From contig VNKQ01000009.1 in NCBI GenBank assembly GCA_016508695.1, positions 1,302,001-1,366,000 of the forward strand: a DNA stretch of 64,000 nucleotides, given 5' to 3'. A program made the translations under genes and the position numbers. This DNA is from Hyphodiscus hymeniophilus (taxonomy: Eukaryota; Ascomycota; Leotiomycetes; Helotiales; Hyphodiscaceae). The notes under the pieces are model-generated. The model ran no database searches, had not been told where the DNA came from, and worked only from the letters and a program-made list of their open reading frames with translations. Below are positions 1 through 11,398 of this stretch, piece by piece; position 1 is the first letter of the stretch; each line of letters starts with the position of its first letter.

Positions 1-3000
1 TGTGCTTGTAGATGTGACTGAGGAAAAGAGGTGCAAGTAATAGATTGTACTTGATAGTGGCCAGGTGCCTCCCAAACTTCTTGCTAGATTTCTCAATGCC
101 TGGCCAGAGTTTTCCCTGACGGATTGGGAGGGACATTGTACCTCCGAACATCGACCACCAGGCAAAGAAATGAGTGAAGAATCTAGGAGTGAGGTGCACC
201 GTGTTATAGCTACTCGATGATGTGGAATTGGAGACGGACCATTCTCGGTTGACCGGAGCTTTGACCGCTATCGACATGTGAATGTGATGGCTTCGGAAGC
301 CTCTGAAGGCATCGTACACTTGCCCAGGAGGGGCCTTCGTAAAGTGGGGCTCTTTCAAGACAACTTCGTAATGAGGTTTGAAGTCGAAAGATCGCTCACC
401 ACTCTTGTTGAGATTTCTCTCAAACATCAGGCCTGCCATCCACTGGACGTTGCCTGATAGCTTCATAACGACCTTCTTGAAGGTAGCTCCACGCTTGAAG
501 CTCTCTGAACTCGACACACTGCTACCGTCATCGTCTTTGCCTTTGTGACGCTCACCACCACGTGCTTGATGACTGTAGTCAGGGATTGCAAGAATATATT
601 CTCCACTGTCTACCATCATGAATTTTCTCGGATCGGGATCACGACATAGTCTCCACCTCACCTCATTACGCCAACACATGAGGAAGCCAGCACCATTTCC
701 TGTCACAACGTATGGGTCTCGGGTGCCCTTGAGCATCAGATGTACGTCGCCATCTCCTTTCCACGCGACACTGACTCGGGAGTGGAAACTGAGACGGATT
801 TTGTCCCAGAAACCAGTCCGGTCTGACGGATCAACCTGCGTCTTGGTGAATGTCTCAATGATCATCATCATATCCTGGATAGCAGGCTGGTATGATGCGC
901 CCCAGGTGATTCGAGTGGGGAAGCCAGTATTGATGTCGACTTTGATATCTGAGTAGGACTTCACAGGGGAGACAGTCCTCTTGACGTCGATTGCGAAACC
1001 GCCTTCGTTGGAAGTTCCTGGTTGACTGCTCTTGGGCGGCACAATATCAACTTTCACATGTCTCGTAGATTCGGCTCCTCTGAACTCCTCTGCAATAACG
1101 AAATCCGTTTTGAGGGACCATGCTGGGAGTCTCGGCGATTGATCTGGTTTGATTGCTGGCACATGTAAAAGTGGCAATGGATAGTCTCGCAATGTTACCC
1201 GTGCCTCTCCCATGTCAATCTGGACATGCATAGGTATTAAAAGCGAGTACTTCATATCATGAGGCATGCCCTTTCCGACTTGGTGAAGAAAATCGGGCAA
1301 TTCTGTCAAGGAAAATGAAGGTTTGTCGATAGTAACGTGCAAGTCGCTGACCAAAGTTGCCATCAATCCGGGACGTTGCGGTACCTCAAGGATATTCTCG
1401 ATCTCTTCCATGTCCTCAGGTAATTGGTCGGGTCCCCAGAATATTCCACGAAGATCCCTCATGCCAGACTTTGCATGACTGAATACCATGTCAATGCGCT
1501 TCTTCCAACTCTGGGCATTATATTGCTTCAATCTCTCCCGAGCCTCGCCAATCGGGATTTTGGCGATGCCAGTCATTCCACATGTCCCTTCGGGGTCGTA
1601 TCGCATCCTTCGTCCATAGCCGTGTTTCGTGCCGTGCCCATCGTGAGAATCGCTTCCTGCGCTCTTACTCCTCTGACCAGATGGCTCCTGGTGCTTGCTA
1701 CGACCTCGTGGATGGGCTGACCGAGTACGATGTCGTGAAGAACCTTTCCGCGTCTCTTCCTCTTCAATTTTCTTTGCTTTGACATCGAAGGCGGCGTCAC
1801 GTGCAATGCGTTGTGCTTGCTCTACGAGCCCACTTCGGTAAATGCAGCCTAATTTCCACTCAAAGGGTCCATCTTCAACCTCGAATAGTAGAGCCTTGCT
1901 GCGGATTGAAACTTTTGGGACTCGCTTCGGTCCCTCTGGGCGTTTGTCAAGAATGTACTCGTTTGTACCTGTGGCAAAACGATGATGAAGTTGTTGCACA
2001 GCCTTCAAAGTATTGATACAGTTATCGAAAACTTTATGTAGAATAAGCTGATGAGGAACAGCCATTCGTATGGCTTCTGTATTGACGTCGATCATCTTCT
2101 CCTCGAGAAGTTCTCCGGTGCCGAGCTTACGCTTATTCTCACGGACATCAACTCGTAAAGTCTTGATGCTGACAATCCTAGCCCAGACCCGTTTCATCTT
2201 AGGAGCCTCAGCATACAGACGACCCAGCTTTGCATGGAGAAATGGCGGAGACCATCTGTGTCGCCCACATTCTAGATCATATATTTGGATCATCATGGGT
2301 GGATCTGATGGCATGCTTGCTTTGATTTGCAGCAATGTGGAACGGAAGTCTACCGTAATTATTTCTTTCAGGCTGGAAAGATACTCGGGTGCATCACGGG
2401 TGTAGAGTTCATCGGGAGACATCACTGGCGATAGGTGATCAGCGTCGCCAAACATATTCATCGCAGCACGGGCCTTCTCAGCCTCATCTGTATCGGCTTT
2501 GGTACGAACAAATGCTTTTCGGAGCACCGTTGTCACAATTCCACAGGCATAGTGGCGATATAACGAATACTGAACAAGAATCGATTTGACTGATGTGTTG
2601 ACATGGAAGACGGGACCCTGGTTGTCGCTCGATGTTGATAATGCGGTCTCGAACCGCGGGATACCAACGAACGGCTCCGGCTCCCACTTCTCGGAGGATT
2701 CAACAACGAAGCCTTCAAGACCACGAACATGAACAGCTAAACGTCTGCCATCTGTTGGGTGCTGGTGTTGCTTCTTTCGTGGCGATGGCGCTTTCAAGAA
2801 AACTTCTGGATCTGGTGTAAGAGAGCGGCTTCCTGTACGTCGGCGTGATGTTTGCCTTTCTGGGGCAGTTTCCGCTCTTTGAGCCCGATATTCAGCTGTC
2901 CAAGACTCGAGCTGTAGGGCAACGCCTCGTGTATCATCCGAGATGTCATCATCGACTCCTGCTACTTCTGCACTGAAATCCGAGCCCTGAAGCTGGAAAT

Positions 3001-4969
3001 GTAACAGCCAAGGAGGCATGGTTCTGATGAAGTTCCCATCTCTAGAAGTTTTGGCATGCGCCTTCTTCTCCGGCTCGACATTAATGCGAAGTTGACGCAC
3101 AATTTGTCGAACGCCATCACTAATCTCAGGACGGACCATGTGGATGGAGAAGGTTTGAAGGTTGCCTGTGGCGACAACGTAGACTTTGGGATTGGCGCTC
3201 AGTTGCACTTTCAGTTCGAGGCTTTCGGTTTCGAGCAAATTGTAGCGACAGCCAGATGATGTTTGATAGTAGAGGTCATGGGATTGGAGTCGCAATGTAG
3301 ATCCGAGGCTGTAGTGTAGCTCACCAACGGCGGAATGAGAGGATTCGATGTCCAAGGAGATAGAGGAGATAGAAGATATGATAAGATCAAAGTCGTCCTC
3401 CAGCGCCTCAGGTTCGACAGGCGGTAAGGCAACTCGTACAACAGGCTCGTGCATTGAAAACTTGACATTTGCTTTGGGCAAAAGTCGTGATATAAGGACA
3501 TGCTGGCGAGTGCTCCCCGATCTTGCCTTGGGCTTAGGTTGCAATAAAGCGAGGCATAGAGGTAGATGATTGGGATCAAGATCTACGGATGGCGATGTGA
3601 CAACGACATTAGCGAATAGGATGTTCGCATTCCGTTCGTCGGCGCTATTGTCCTCTACAAGCTCGACGGTCTTTGAGGGTAGAGTCGTTCGTACTGTCGT
3701 AGTGGCCATAGGGACATAGATCAGCCTGTCTGACTTTCCGTGTCCGTCATCAACCCCGATTGCAATGGAGAGCGCAGCAACAAGAGCCTGGTGAGCTACG
3801 TCTTTCGAAGAGAAGTACATCCGATGTGCAGGCGACTTCTGATCAAGCCGGTGCAGGTCAACACCAACCTCCTTCATAGAGGCGTTGACGTATATCGGAG
3901 TTCCATGCGGTTGAACGGAATCAACTCTTTTGGCGAATCCAACATAGCTGACGGCGAATTGCACTTCCTTGATTCCCCGGAGGATTGAGCTCACAAATTC
4001 TTTCGAATCAGAAACTGTCTGGACTAATTTTTCTTCCCGACTCCCTGGTCGATCGAGCTCCTCTATGAGATCAGTCACGGAGATCTCTTGCACATCTGAT
4101 GGCCGCCTGTAGAGTTTACGGCATCCCTTATACCGGTTGATGCATGTATTTATATCGTCATAAGGTATGTGCACTCGTCCCAGTTTCAAAGCAATTGCAG
4201 CATCCCGAAGGCCATCAAGCTCCTTGTATAGCAATCCGTGGACGTTGAGTGTGGCATGATCCAGAACCTCCAATGAGTCTTTGCCTTCCGGAGTAAAGAG
4301 GACACTTCGAATCGTAATCATCCACTCCGCCGGCCGTTGGTCTTTCTTGGCTGTTTTGACATGGGAGAACATCCTCGCTCTATCGACCATCTTGCGTCGG
4401 GTATCCACCGCCATTGTCAAACTCCCAAACTGTATCTGCCCAACATCTACCACAGTCACTGTTGAGTTTGTAGCAACAACATCGACCATCCGTAGCCAAT
4501 TTATCTTTCGATGCATGCGTTTGATCCGATCCTTGATGGTCGTTAGCCGCTCCCAGCTTTTACTTCGCTGCGGTGTGAAGCTGGTACTGCCCGATGTGGG
4601 CTTCTTTCTTTTTGGCTCGAATTCGCAATTCGGTCCATCTGCACCCTCCACGGAACTACGATTGGCCTCATCTTCTGTATCCCCAGCTTTATCCGCAGCC
4701 TTCAAGTCCACGGTTATTGCCAGCTCCGTAAGAACCACGCTGACCCAAGTGGGTTGCGCGAAGGTCGGCCGATGCAGATTTAGGCCCAGACCTCTTATCT
4801 CTATCTTTATGCCATCTTTGGGAGTGTATGCGAGTCTCCTCAGCGAGAAGTATCCAATGCGCTGAATAGATATGCCGGTTAGGATCCGAAGGATAGCGAA
4901 GAGGATGAACGACGAAAGGTAGAGGAGAACCACGACACCGAATATGAAGGTCGGGTTGAGGAGCGCCAT
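1..4969 (-). CDS. FMP27: FMP27/Hobbit-family bridge-like lipid transfer protein, N-terminal part (partial)
   Basis: One uninterrupted frame runs from the ATG at 4969 to the left edge (1,656 codons, no intron needed); the C-terminus lies outside the window. The start gives MALLNPTFIFGVVVLLYLSS, a membrane anchor at about residues 8-28, followed by a conserved IQRIGYFSLRRL stretch. The diagnostic GFWDK motif is at about residue 1386, in frame with the start, and the FMP27 block with GKLWPGIEKS lies close to the edge. The family (yeast Fmp27/Ypr117w, fly Hobbit, animal BLTP2) forms long hydrophobic-groove proteins at ER-plasma membrane contact sites that are thought to carry lipids in bulk. Full-length relatives are about 2,600-2,900 residues, so roughly 60% is here. 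Family assignment is strong; the cellular role is inferred from homologues. Confidence 0.93.
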   Translation of the reverse strand, partial: MALLNPTFIFGVVVLLYLSSFILFAILRILTGISIQRIGYFSLRRLAYTPKDGIKIEIRGLGLNLHRPTFAQPTWVSVVLTELAITVDLKAADKAGDTEDEANRSSVEGADGPNCEFEPKRKKPTSGSTSFTPQRSKSWERLTTIKDRIKRMHRKINWLRMVDVVATNSTVTVVDVGQIQFGSLTMAVDTRRKMVDRARMFSHVKTAKKDQRPAEWMITIRSVLFTPEGKDSLEVLDHATLNVHGLLYKELDGLRDAAIALKLGRVHIPYDDINTCINRYKGCRKLYRRPSDVQEISVTDLIEELDRPGSREEKLVQTVSDSKEFVSSILRGIKEVQFAVSYVGFAKRVDSVQPHGTPIYVNASMKEVGVDLHRLDQKSPAHRMYFSSKDVAHQALVAALSIAIGVDDGHGKSDRLIYVPMATTTVRTTLPSKTVELVEDNSADERNANILFANVVVTSPSVDLDPNHLPLCLALLQPKPKARSGSTRQHVLISRLLPKANVKFSMHEPVVRVALPPVEPEALEDDFDLIISSISSISLDIESSHSAVGELHYSLGSTLRLQSHDLYYQTSSGCRYNLLETESLELKVQLSANPKVYVVATGNLQTFSIHMVRPEISDGVRQIVRQLRINVEPEKKAHAKTSRDGNFIRTMPPWLLHFQLQGSDFSAEVAGVDDDISDDTRGVALQLESWTAEYRAQRAETAPERQTSRRRTGSRSLTPDPEVFLKAPSPRKKQHQHPTDGRRLAVHVRGLEGFVVESSEKWEPEPFVGIPRFETALSTSSDNQGPVFHVNTSVKSILVQYSLYRHYACGIVTTVLRKAFVRTKADTDEAEKARAAMNMFGDADHLSPVMSPDELYTRDAPEYLSSLKEIITVDFRSTLLQIKASMPSDPPMMIQIYDLECGRHRWSPPFLHAKLGRLYAEAPKMKRVWARIVSIKTLRVDVRENKRKLGTGELLEEKMIDVNTEAIRMAVPHQLILHKVFDNCINTLKAVQQLHHRFATGTNEYILDKRPEGPKRVPKVSIRSKALLFEVEDGPFEWKLGCIYRSGLVEQAQRIARDAAFDVKAKKIEEEETRKGSSRHRTRSAHPRGRSKHQEPSGQRSKSAGSDSHDGHGTKHGYGRRMRYDPEGTCGMTGIAKIPIGEARERLKQYNAQSWKKRIDMVFSHAKSGMRDLRGIFWGPDQLPEDMEEIENILEVPQRPGLMATLVSDLHVTIDKPSFSLTELPDFLHQVGKGMPHDMKYSLLIPMHVQIDMGEARVTLRDYPLPLLHVPAIKPDQSPRLPAWSLKTDFVIAEEFRGAESTRHVKVDIVPPKSSQPGTSNEGGFAIDVKRTVSPVKSYSDIKVDINTGFPTRITWGASYQPAIQDMMMIIETFTKTQVDPSDRTGFWDKIRLSFHSRVSVAWKGDGDVHLMLKGTRDPYVVTGNGAGFLMCWRNEVRWRLCRDPDPRKFMMVDSGEYILAIPDYSHQARGGERHKGKDDDGSSVSSSESFKRGATFKKVVMKLSGNVQWMAGLMFERNLNKSGERSFDFKPHYEVVLKEPHFTKAPPGQVYDAFRGFRSHHIHMSIAVKAPVNREWSVSNSTSSSSYNTVHLTPRFFTHFFAWWSMFGGTMSLPIRQGKLWPGIEKSSKKFGRHLATIKYNLLLAPLFLSHIYKH

Positions 4970-6835
4970 AACTGTTATTAGTCACTGCACGCCATTCGCA
5001 GAATCTGTTGATATGGGAAGGGAAAAGGCAGCGACGCCTCCTAAATGTTTGCGATTGTCAATAATGCCATCCGCCTTTTCCTTCCGGTACCCTCAAGCGC
5101 ACAATCTATTCCTAGCGGTTGAGAAAGTAAATGGATAATCCGACGGTGCCGACACGCGCGCGGAGGTAACGGATCAGCATGCTTTGAGCGAAAGTTGCAG
5201 CTACGCCTCGTGGTCGTTTGTGGGGATGGAACCGAGTACCCAAAGAAGAGACGTGAGAATGATCAGGTTGGTGATCTCAATTGCAATTATTAGAGGTCGA
5301 ACAAAGGAGCAAGACGATGCTAGCAGTGGAGTGATGTCGTCGGGTAGCCAATCCTGACCTAGATGAGTGGTTCGAAGTCCAGAACGTTTGGTCCCACGGG
5401 AAGATGGTTTGATTCCGAGCACCCGCACGCTATGATGAGCTTCCAGCTTCAGCGCTTGGAAGGAGAGCTCTTCGACGTTGGCGATGGCGACGTTGCTGGA
5501 GGTGGGAAAATTAGTACGAAACGTACTGAAGTCGATGGAGTGGTGGAGGGAGAATCGAGATCATTCAAGGTGTGGCTGGATGATTAATGCCATATTGAGC
5601 AATCACAATCCCGTTAAGGTTGGCGGCAAAATACTTTACAGGGGACGCGATGGGCGAACTTTCCAGCGGGAGGTTCTGTCTGCCGCTTTGACGGTTCATG
5701 CATCAAACATCCCTGGATCTTTGCGACATAGGATCTCGAGGGCGCTCTTTGTGGCGGTTATCTCGATATCAATCTTAGCAGCTGGTGCTTGAGAAATGGA
5801 ATCGTTCTCCCATCAGACTTATAATTATTCCGTGTGAGCCACTCTTTTGGTGTGACGATGTCAGAGGAATAGTAGAGATCCAAATTCTTTAGTCCGGAAA
5901 ATTGTCCAACGCTCTGGTCACGAGATCCAAGTCGTCTAGATTGGGAGAGCCTCCATATTTCACCTTGAGTTCGACCGCAGAGCTTTAATAGACCTGATGA
6001 TTGACTCGCGTGCTTGTGCTCGAATCTCGGGTGCGCTTCTTCGCCTGTGGGTTGAACTGCCAGGGCACCTTCATCGTACGCATCCCACTTAAACAATATG
6101 GTGTAGTGCTGATGAGAAGGGAATTCGATTTTTCATGAGGGTGACCATAATACTTAACAGGGCATTTCTCGCTGTTGCCTCTTTGGCTGAAATATTGATA
6201 TTGTGGAGGGACAAGCTGTTTGGACCTAGCATGCTGAATCTTTCTTTGTATGGCATGATAAAGTTTCTGCTGAGCAATCGGAGTATCTAAGGATGCCGAA
6301 GCCATGGCTATAAGGCGACAAAAAGAGGCACGTGGAGACTAGGATTTGCATCTTTCTATTGGGTTTTGATTTCGCCATATGTTCAGTTGGGCTTTGAGGG
6401 TAATCTATTGCCTGCACGAGATTTTTCAAGAACTTGAATCTGCGAGAACGAGAAGTGTCATCTTTATGCCCCGTACGACTATGGGGAACGCCTTGGTGCC
6501 GGCTGCCTAGAGCCACCATCCTAACATCCAACTGTTAAGTTCGGAGATGGTGACGAAGTTATGGGCATTGTAGTATAAGAGAAAATAATTCCTTACTCTA
6601 TATATCTCATATGCCTTAGCTGTGGGATTTACATATGTAGCATTATTGAGATGCTTAGTACTTGCTCGTCGCTTCGTTCTATTCAATACCAACAAAGTCT
6701 AAACCATCGAATTAAAAGGCCTCGTACTATGTTCCTGGGTCGATATCTGGAAAACTGTACCAGGAAAAACTCATTAGGAAGACCCTTAAGGCTTGAGAAT
6801 CTAGAAGATTGATTCAAAAAAGGATCCACTTCCAG
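4970..6835. other. 1.9-kb intergenic region
   Basis: Upstream region of the FMP27 gene and downstream region of the hydrolase. Composition is normal, unlike the island. Open frames are short, mutually overlapping and carry no motif I recognise. The only one I would keep as a possibility is the two-exon model at 5758-6305, listed separately. A degraded gene cannot be excluded: short runs in several minus-strand frames around 5,880-6,000 look protein-like but do not join. Confidence 0.5.
5758..6305 (-). CDS. Possible small two-exon gene, unrecognised (weak)
   Basis: The ATG at 6305 has a good context (GCC before ATGG). Exon 1 would be 6305-6159, intron 6158-6088 (71 nt, GTTAAG donor, TTTAAG acceptor), exon 2 6087-5758. 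Both exons are phase 0 and the joined frame is open for 158 residues. Support is limited to this phase agreement: the donor is poor, no convincing branch site is visible, and I recognise no domain. It could equally be a decayed gene or chance. Confidence 0.18.
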
Positions 6836-7957
6836 CTAAGCGCTCCACGCTCTCGCGACGAAATCTCTGGCCTTGTCGAAGACTTCTCCCTTCAAATTAC
6901 GATGTTCTTCCGAAAGCCATGTATCGGGAAATTGTGTCCAGCCACTAAGAGACAGGCTTAGCTCCTCGATGATTCGAGCAAGATCATTTGCTTATTGGAC
7001 CACTTACTGGACAACGCCCTCCACCCTCTCGACCGTCAGATCACTTGACCTCCCTTCCTTCTTCACTTTCTCAATCCAAACGTCACTCTGTGCCGCCAAG
7101 TTGTCCAATTCAGGAAGGAGAAGTAGCATTTTTGCTTTCTGATGAAGACCATCGTCTCGCAAGTTTGCAAGTCCAGGAGAAGCCCTAGGATGGCCGGCTT
7201 GAGCTCGAGGCAGATACGTTGGCATCAGTTCTGCCTCCAAGCGGAGGGACTTCAGCATCCCTTTCTTCGCTTTCATCCCGGGCGGCAAGGGTCTTTCGGA
7301 AGGTAATTGTCGACAGTCCAGGGATGGAAAGAAAAGCAAAAGCGGTATATCTCTGGCAAAAGAACTTGGGAAAATACTTAGCCAATCCTTGTCAATCTCT
7401 GCGGATGAACGGATCGAGAGCCCCAAATTCAACGCCAGATTTCCGCCACTGCTGAAGCCCGAGACAGCGACGCGAGAGGCATCGAGTTCAACCTCAGGTC
7501 GAAAAGATTGTCGTAAAAATCGATTGATCCCTTTTCGTAGTTCTCGGTACCCAGGCTTTGATGAATCCAAAATAGAAATTAAAACATCTTCAGCGTCTTC
7601 TATCGCAGCTGGAAATTTGACAGCAGGTGCCAACCGATAATCGACGCTGATGCTGATGGCATTCAGCTCTCTGGCCATCTTCGCGCAGAAGGGCGCTTGT
7701 TCTTGGCATGATCCAAAGACGAAACCTCCACCATGAAAGTCCACCAGTACTGGAAGGGAAGTGAGATTCTCGCGTGTCAGAGGTATGAAGACGTAGAGAG
7801 GAATGAGATGATTGCTTCGAGATACTAGGTTGATAACGACGGGATGAGGGCCTTCAGGGGATGTAAAGCGAAGGACAGCATCTGGGACAAGGCGAGGAGA
7901 ACTGAGCAATGCTTTCCGCCACGTAATCGCAAACGGTTGCGTCAGGAATTGGGACAT
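6836..7957 (-). CDS. Alpha/beta hydrolase, hormone-sensitive-lipase (HSL) type
   Basis: Two exons: 7957-7008 and 6944-6836, intron 7007-6945 (63 nt, GTAAGT donor, TTAG acceptor), giving 352 residues. Oxyanion-hole motif HGGGF is at 75-79, nucleophile motif G-F-S-S-G has Ser169, and acid Asp285 lies in PELDNLA. The catalytic His317 is created only by the splice: CA of exon 1 joins T of exon 2 to give HGWTQFP. Without splicing the frame stops at once, so the intron is well supported. I chose the ATG at 7957 because the upstream extension has only a TTG. The family hydrolyses esters or lactones of small molecules; the substrate is unknown. No signal peptide is evident, so it is probably intracellular. 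Confidence 0.88.
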
Positions 7958-8573
7958 TTTGGTAAGACGAAATACCAAAATGAGCCCGGTCAAGGGTTCT
8001 CAAATCTATTGGATGAATTCTGACTTGGAAGTCTGACTCGCCTTCGATGAGAAATTTTTGATAGAAAGGGTATCAAAAATAATGCGACCAAGATTTCTCA
8101 AAACACATACAGCGTTATCTAACTTATAAGAAAAGGTAAGGGAGATTTTGCCAATCGAGGTTACCCGATCACGAATGATATCACCATTCTTTTAGCGAGG
8201 ATTGAAACGTGATTGATTAGGTACCTATGGAAACCTTCCTGCCCTACATACTGTATTTTGTCCTTCTTAGACTGTAAAATGCATTGAAAAGACCGCTGCG
8301 AACGCTCTCTCTGTGCATCCACCACATACAAAAGCATATATTGAACGATAAGTGGAGTGGAATACTCTAGCTGCCTTCTTCTTCTTCTAACGACCAAAAT
8401 CCCCGATTACTAAGGACCAATTACAAGTACCTTAAGTACGGGTACGGTACCTTCGCCACAGCGGTTCGTGGTGAAAATCGATCCATCCGCTTCTGTCCCC
8501 ACCAACAACAGCGACAGCAACAGCGACAGGCATTGAGGAGCGCTTTTCCTTTGATGGAGGATAATGATAAACA
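7958..8573. other. Divergent intergenic region between hydrolase and Zn2Cys6 gene
   Basis: Contains the 5' regions of both genes, which point away from each other (616 bp). GGTACC-type motifs recur near 8,420-8,455 and CAGCGACAG-type repeats near 8,510-8,530. I see no CGG-N-CCG pair clear enough to call an operator. The arrangement is compatible with, but does not show, joint regulation of the hydrolase by the neighbouring regulator. Confidence 0.4.
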
Positions 8574-11186
8574 ATGAATGATTCCCCAGGCCCCTCCCAA
8601 AGCCGTCGCTCCAGCCCGATAAAGCGAATTCGGCAGGCATGTGTGAACTGCAGGTTTGTTACACCGAAAGGTCTCTCAAATTATGCAGCTCGCTGACTGG
8701 AAATAGACGCAAGAAGTCCCGATGTGGAGGAGAGAAGCCAGTGTGTTCGATCTGCAAACGGCTGGATCAAGTCTGCGTCTATGACTCTCCTCGGAACCGA
8801 GACCATGGTGCGGCGAGGAAAATCACTGCTGCAAACGGTGAGGAGGTGAGGTCCTTCACGGGCGATATGTGTCCCAAATTAACACGCAAAGTTTTCTCGG
8901 CGATTCGGAAGTATAGAACAGAGGCTGGAATATCTAGCAGCGACTGTGAAGTATAATTCCCGTTCTGCGTCAGGCAGTTTGGCTGATATGAAGATAGAAA
9001 AGCGGTGCCAGCCGCAACAGCCAGTCAAGCATTTTCTCCAGGTGCCGAAGACAGCGATTATCAACACCCGGACCCCGTCATTCCTGCGAAATCTCTTGAG
9101 TTTCCAGTGAATAGTGCTCGCAGTGAAGTTTTGCGAGTGCCAAGACATGTTACAGAAACGTCACCCGAGGATGTTCTTGTCGAATTCGGGTAACCAAGTC
9201 TTCCCATCACAATTTTAATCGCAAACCTAACATACAAAACCGCCTCAGGCTCGACTCTATGTCCCAGGACGTTATTCAAGATGGTCTCGAAACGTATTTC
9301 AATTCTTTTCATGGCCAACCCTACGCTCTGTTCGTTCAACCCGTCGATTACAGTTCTCTCGGTACCGTAATTGTCAACCCCATGCTTGCCCTCAGCATTC
9401 GCTGCTCTTCCCATCATTTCTGGTCAAAGGACTCGGTCTTGCGTAACGCTATCCAGGCTCTTTCGGAGAGTTCGTGGAAACATTTGATAGGACTATACGG
9501 TGAAGGAGCTACAGACCTAGAGTATTTACAGGGTCTCTGTCTCCTAGCCCAGGTCGATTTCGCAGGTATGAAGATTCTGTTTTAAAGCACTTAGATCTGG
9601 GCTTATTTTCGCATAAGATGGTAGAGTCCGGCGTGCTCAAACCCAAATCTCTCTGGGGATTCGAATTACTCAGTCCCTAGGATATCTCAAATCCGTAGAT
9701 CTTGGAGAGGCATACCGAAGATGTGTATGGACTCTGTTTATGCTGGATCGGACGTTTAGTATCACCCGTGCGGTAACACCTGCATTACATTTTGACCAAT
9801 TTCAATTGCCGTTCCCTGCGTCGGACGAGAGGTTCCTCAAACCACGGCAAATCGCTCAGGTCGACAACGATTTTGATGGAGACATCGGGATTGGTGCAAT
9901 CAATGTCAAGGTCTTCTCGCTATGGGTATTCGTCTTCCATGGTTTCTGTTCTGCTCTGTGATGCTGATCCCTTCTTAGAATGATGTCCTTCAATACGTTT
10001 TTCGAAGCCCTCCCAAGAGTCTGGCTCCACCTTGGCAGGCCGATTCTGATCTGGCAGATATAGAGTCTCAATTCACTGATTTTGAGCCAGGTATGGATAG
10101 TAGAAGTTGTATATCCGAAAAATACTAACTTAGTTTCTCAGATTTTGCTGCGCATCGATATCATCGTGTCCGTTTCCCACGCCGGGCACAAGACGAGCCA
10201 ACTACACGACCCTACTTTACTGCCTGGCTCTGCTTTCAGCTTCTTTACATGTCGATCCAGTGTGTTGTGTACGCTCAACTCGTATGCTCGAATTTTGATT
10301 AAAGTGCTTGCTGATGATCATAGACACCATCCGTTCATAATGTTCATCAAGATGCAACCTCTTATTCGAAATCGAAAGGTTCCGCCAAGTTTTCTCCAGA
10401 AATCCTACAAAAGTTCTTTGATTCATTCGAGATGGGTCATCAGACTAATCGAAGAAATGGAAGATGCTGGTTTGATGCTTTATGACCCATTCATAGGGTA
10501 TCTCGTAGCACTTGCAGCTACCATCCAACTTGAACATACAGTCAGTAAGCACTTTGATGTGGCTGCAGCGGCAACCCTCAGCGTCAAAGGTGCTATTCGA
10601 TATCTAAGAAGGTTGTCCAAATACTGGAAGAGCACTGAAAATCTGGTCAGCCTCTTTATTATCATCTTCTCCATTCTTTTCTGGACTTTGATTAAGCTTA
10701 CGATTCTAATGACAGCTTCTTATCGTTGAGGAACTTGCTGCAAGGCTTCGAAATCGTTCGACTATATACTACTCCCAAGATGACTACAACGCCATACTAC
10801 CGGACATCGTGCGCGTCTCTTTGGCTTCAGACGACATTCATCTTATGTGGAGCCTCTTTGACTACGCTTCAATTTCTGTGTTAGGAGCGATGTCAAAGTC
10901 CCCAGGCATATCGACTCCTGGTGAGATAGCCCGAAATAAAATTCAGGATCCTTCTCGGCAGCAAATTTCTTCCGAGCAATTGTCCGCTGTAAATTTGAAC
11001 GACGATTTTTCCAAAATTCCGCCCTCAAGCGAACCTCCTCATCCGCCTGACGGTCCATCCCTTGGTGCTGAAAGCACCCTCTTTGATCCTGCGGCATTTT
11101 CGGACCTTCCCGAGGAATGGATCCTAGACGACTGGACGCTGTTTGGTGCTCCTCTGTCAGCCTATCACTCGGGCTTAGAGTCTTGA
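8574..11186 (+). CDS. Zn2Cys6 fungal-specific transcription factor
   Basis: My exon model: 8574-8653, 8707-8845, 8892-8950, 9025-9189, 9249-9565, 9618-9925, 9979-10090, 10142-10268, 10324-10645, 10716-11186. It sums to 2,100 nt (699 residues) with all phases consistent. Splicing exon 1 to exon 2 assembles the binuclear cluster with Cys 23, 26, 33, 40, 43 and 50 (spacing C2C6C6C2C6C). A dimerisation helix follows (IEQRLEYLAATVK). The middle domain has the fungal-trans signature: YRRCVWTLFMLDRTF, LPFPASDERF, KVFSLWNDVLQYVF and CVVHHPFI. The C-terminus is acidic and Pro/Ser-rich with a W/D tail, likely an activation region. Weakest point: the fourth intron (8951-9024). A frame change there is certain but the splice sites are a choice. 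Donor 10646 (GTCAGC) is also unusual. Target genes are unknown. Confidence 0.87.
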
Positions 11187-11398
11187 ACAGGAAACTGCAA
11201 AGCATTGATTCGCCAAAGAGAAAACCTGTTTCGGGTTATTACCATTGCACTCTTCCGCTCTATGTGCACACAGCTGCATCATGTCGTATAAAGACTTGTC
11301 ACCCATGAGTTACTCGTTTTCGAGCATACAATGAGCGAGATCAATTCTATATTGTGGTGTGCCTCTTTTGGGAATGTCTCTGCTCTAGTAGCAGGTCT
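11187..11398. other. Short convergent spacer
   Basis: 3' ends of the transcription factor (plus) and the dehydratase (minus) face each other over about 210 bp. No further gene or hairpin seen. Confidence 0.5.

Noticed and set aside
1..4969. Csf1-type (BLTP1) protein instead of FMP27
   Set aside because: The in-frame GFWDK motif and the IQRIGYFSLRRL start are FMP27-family features.
5201..5792. Overlapping short frames upstream of FMP27
   Set aside because: Frames on both strands overlap, show no domain, and look like shadows in promoter DNA.
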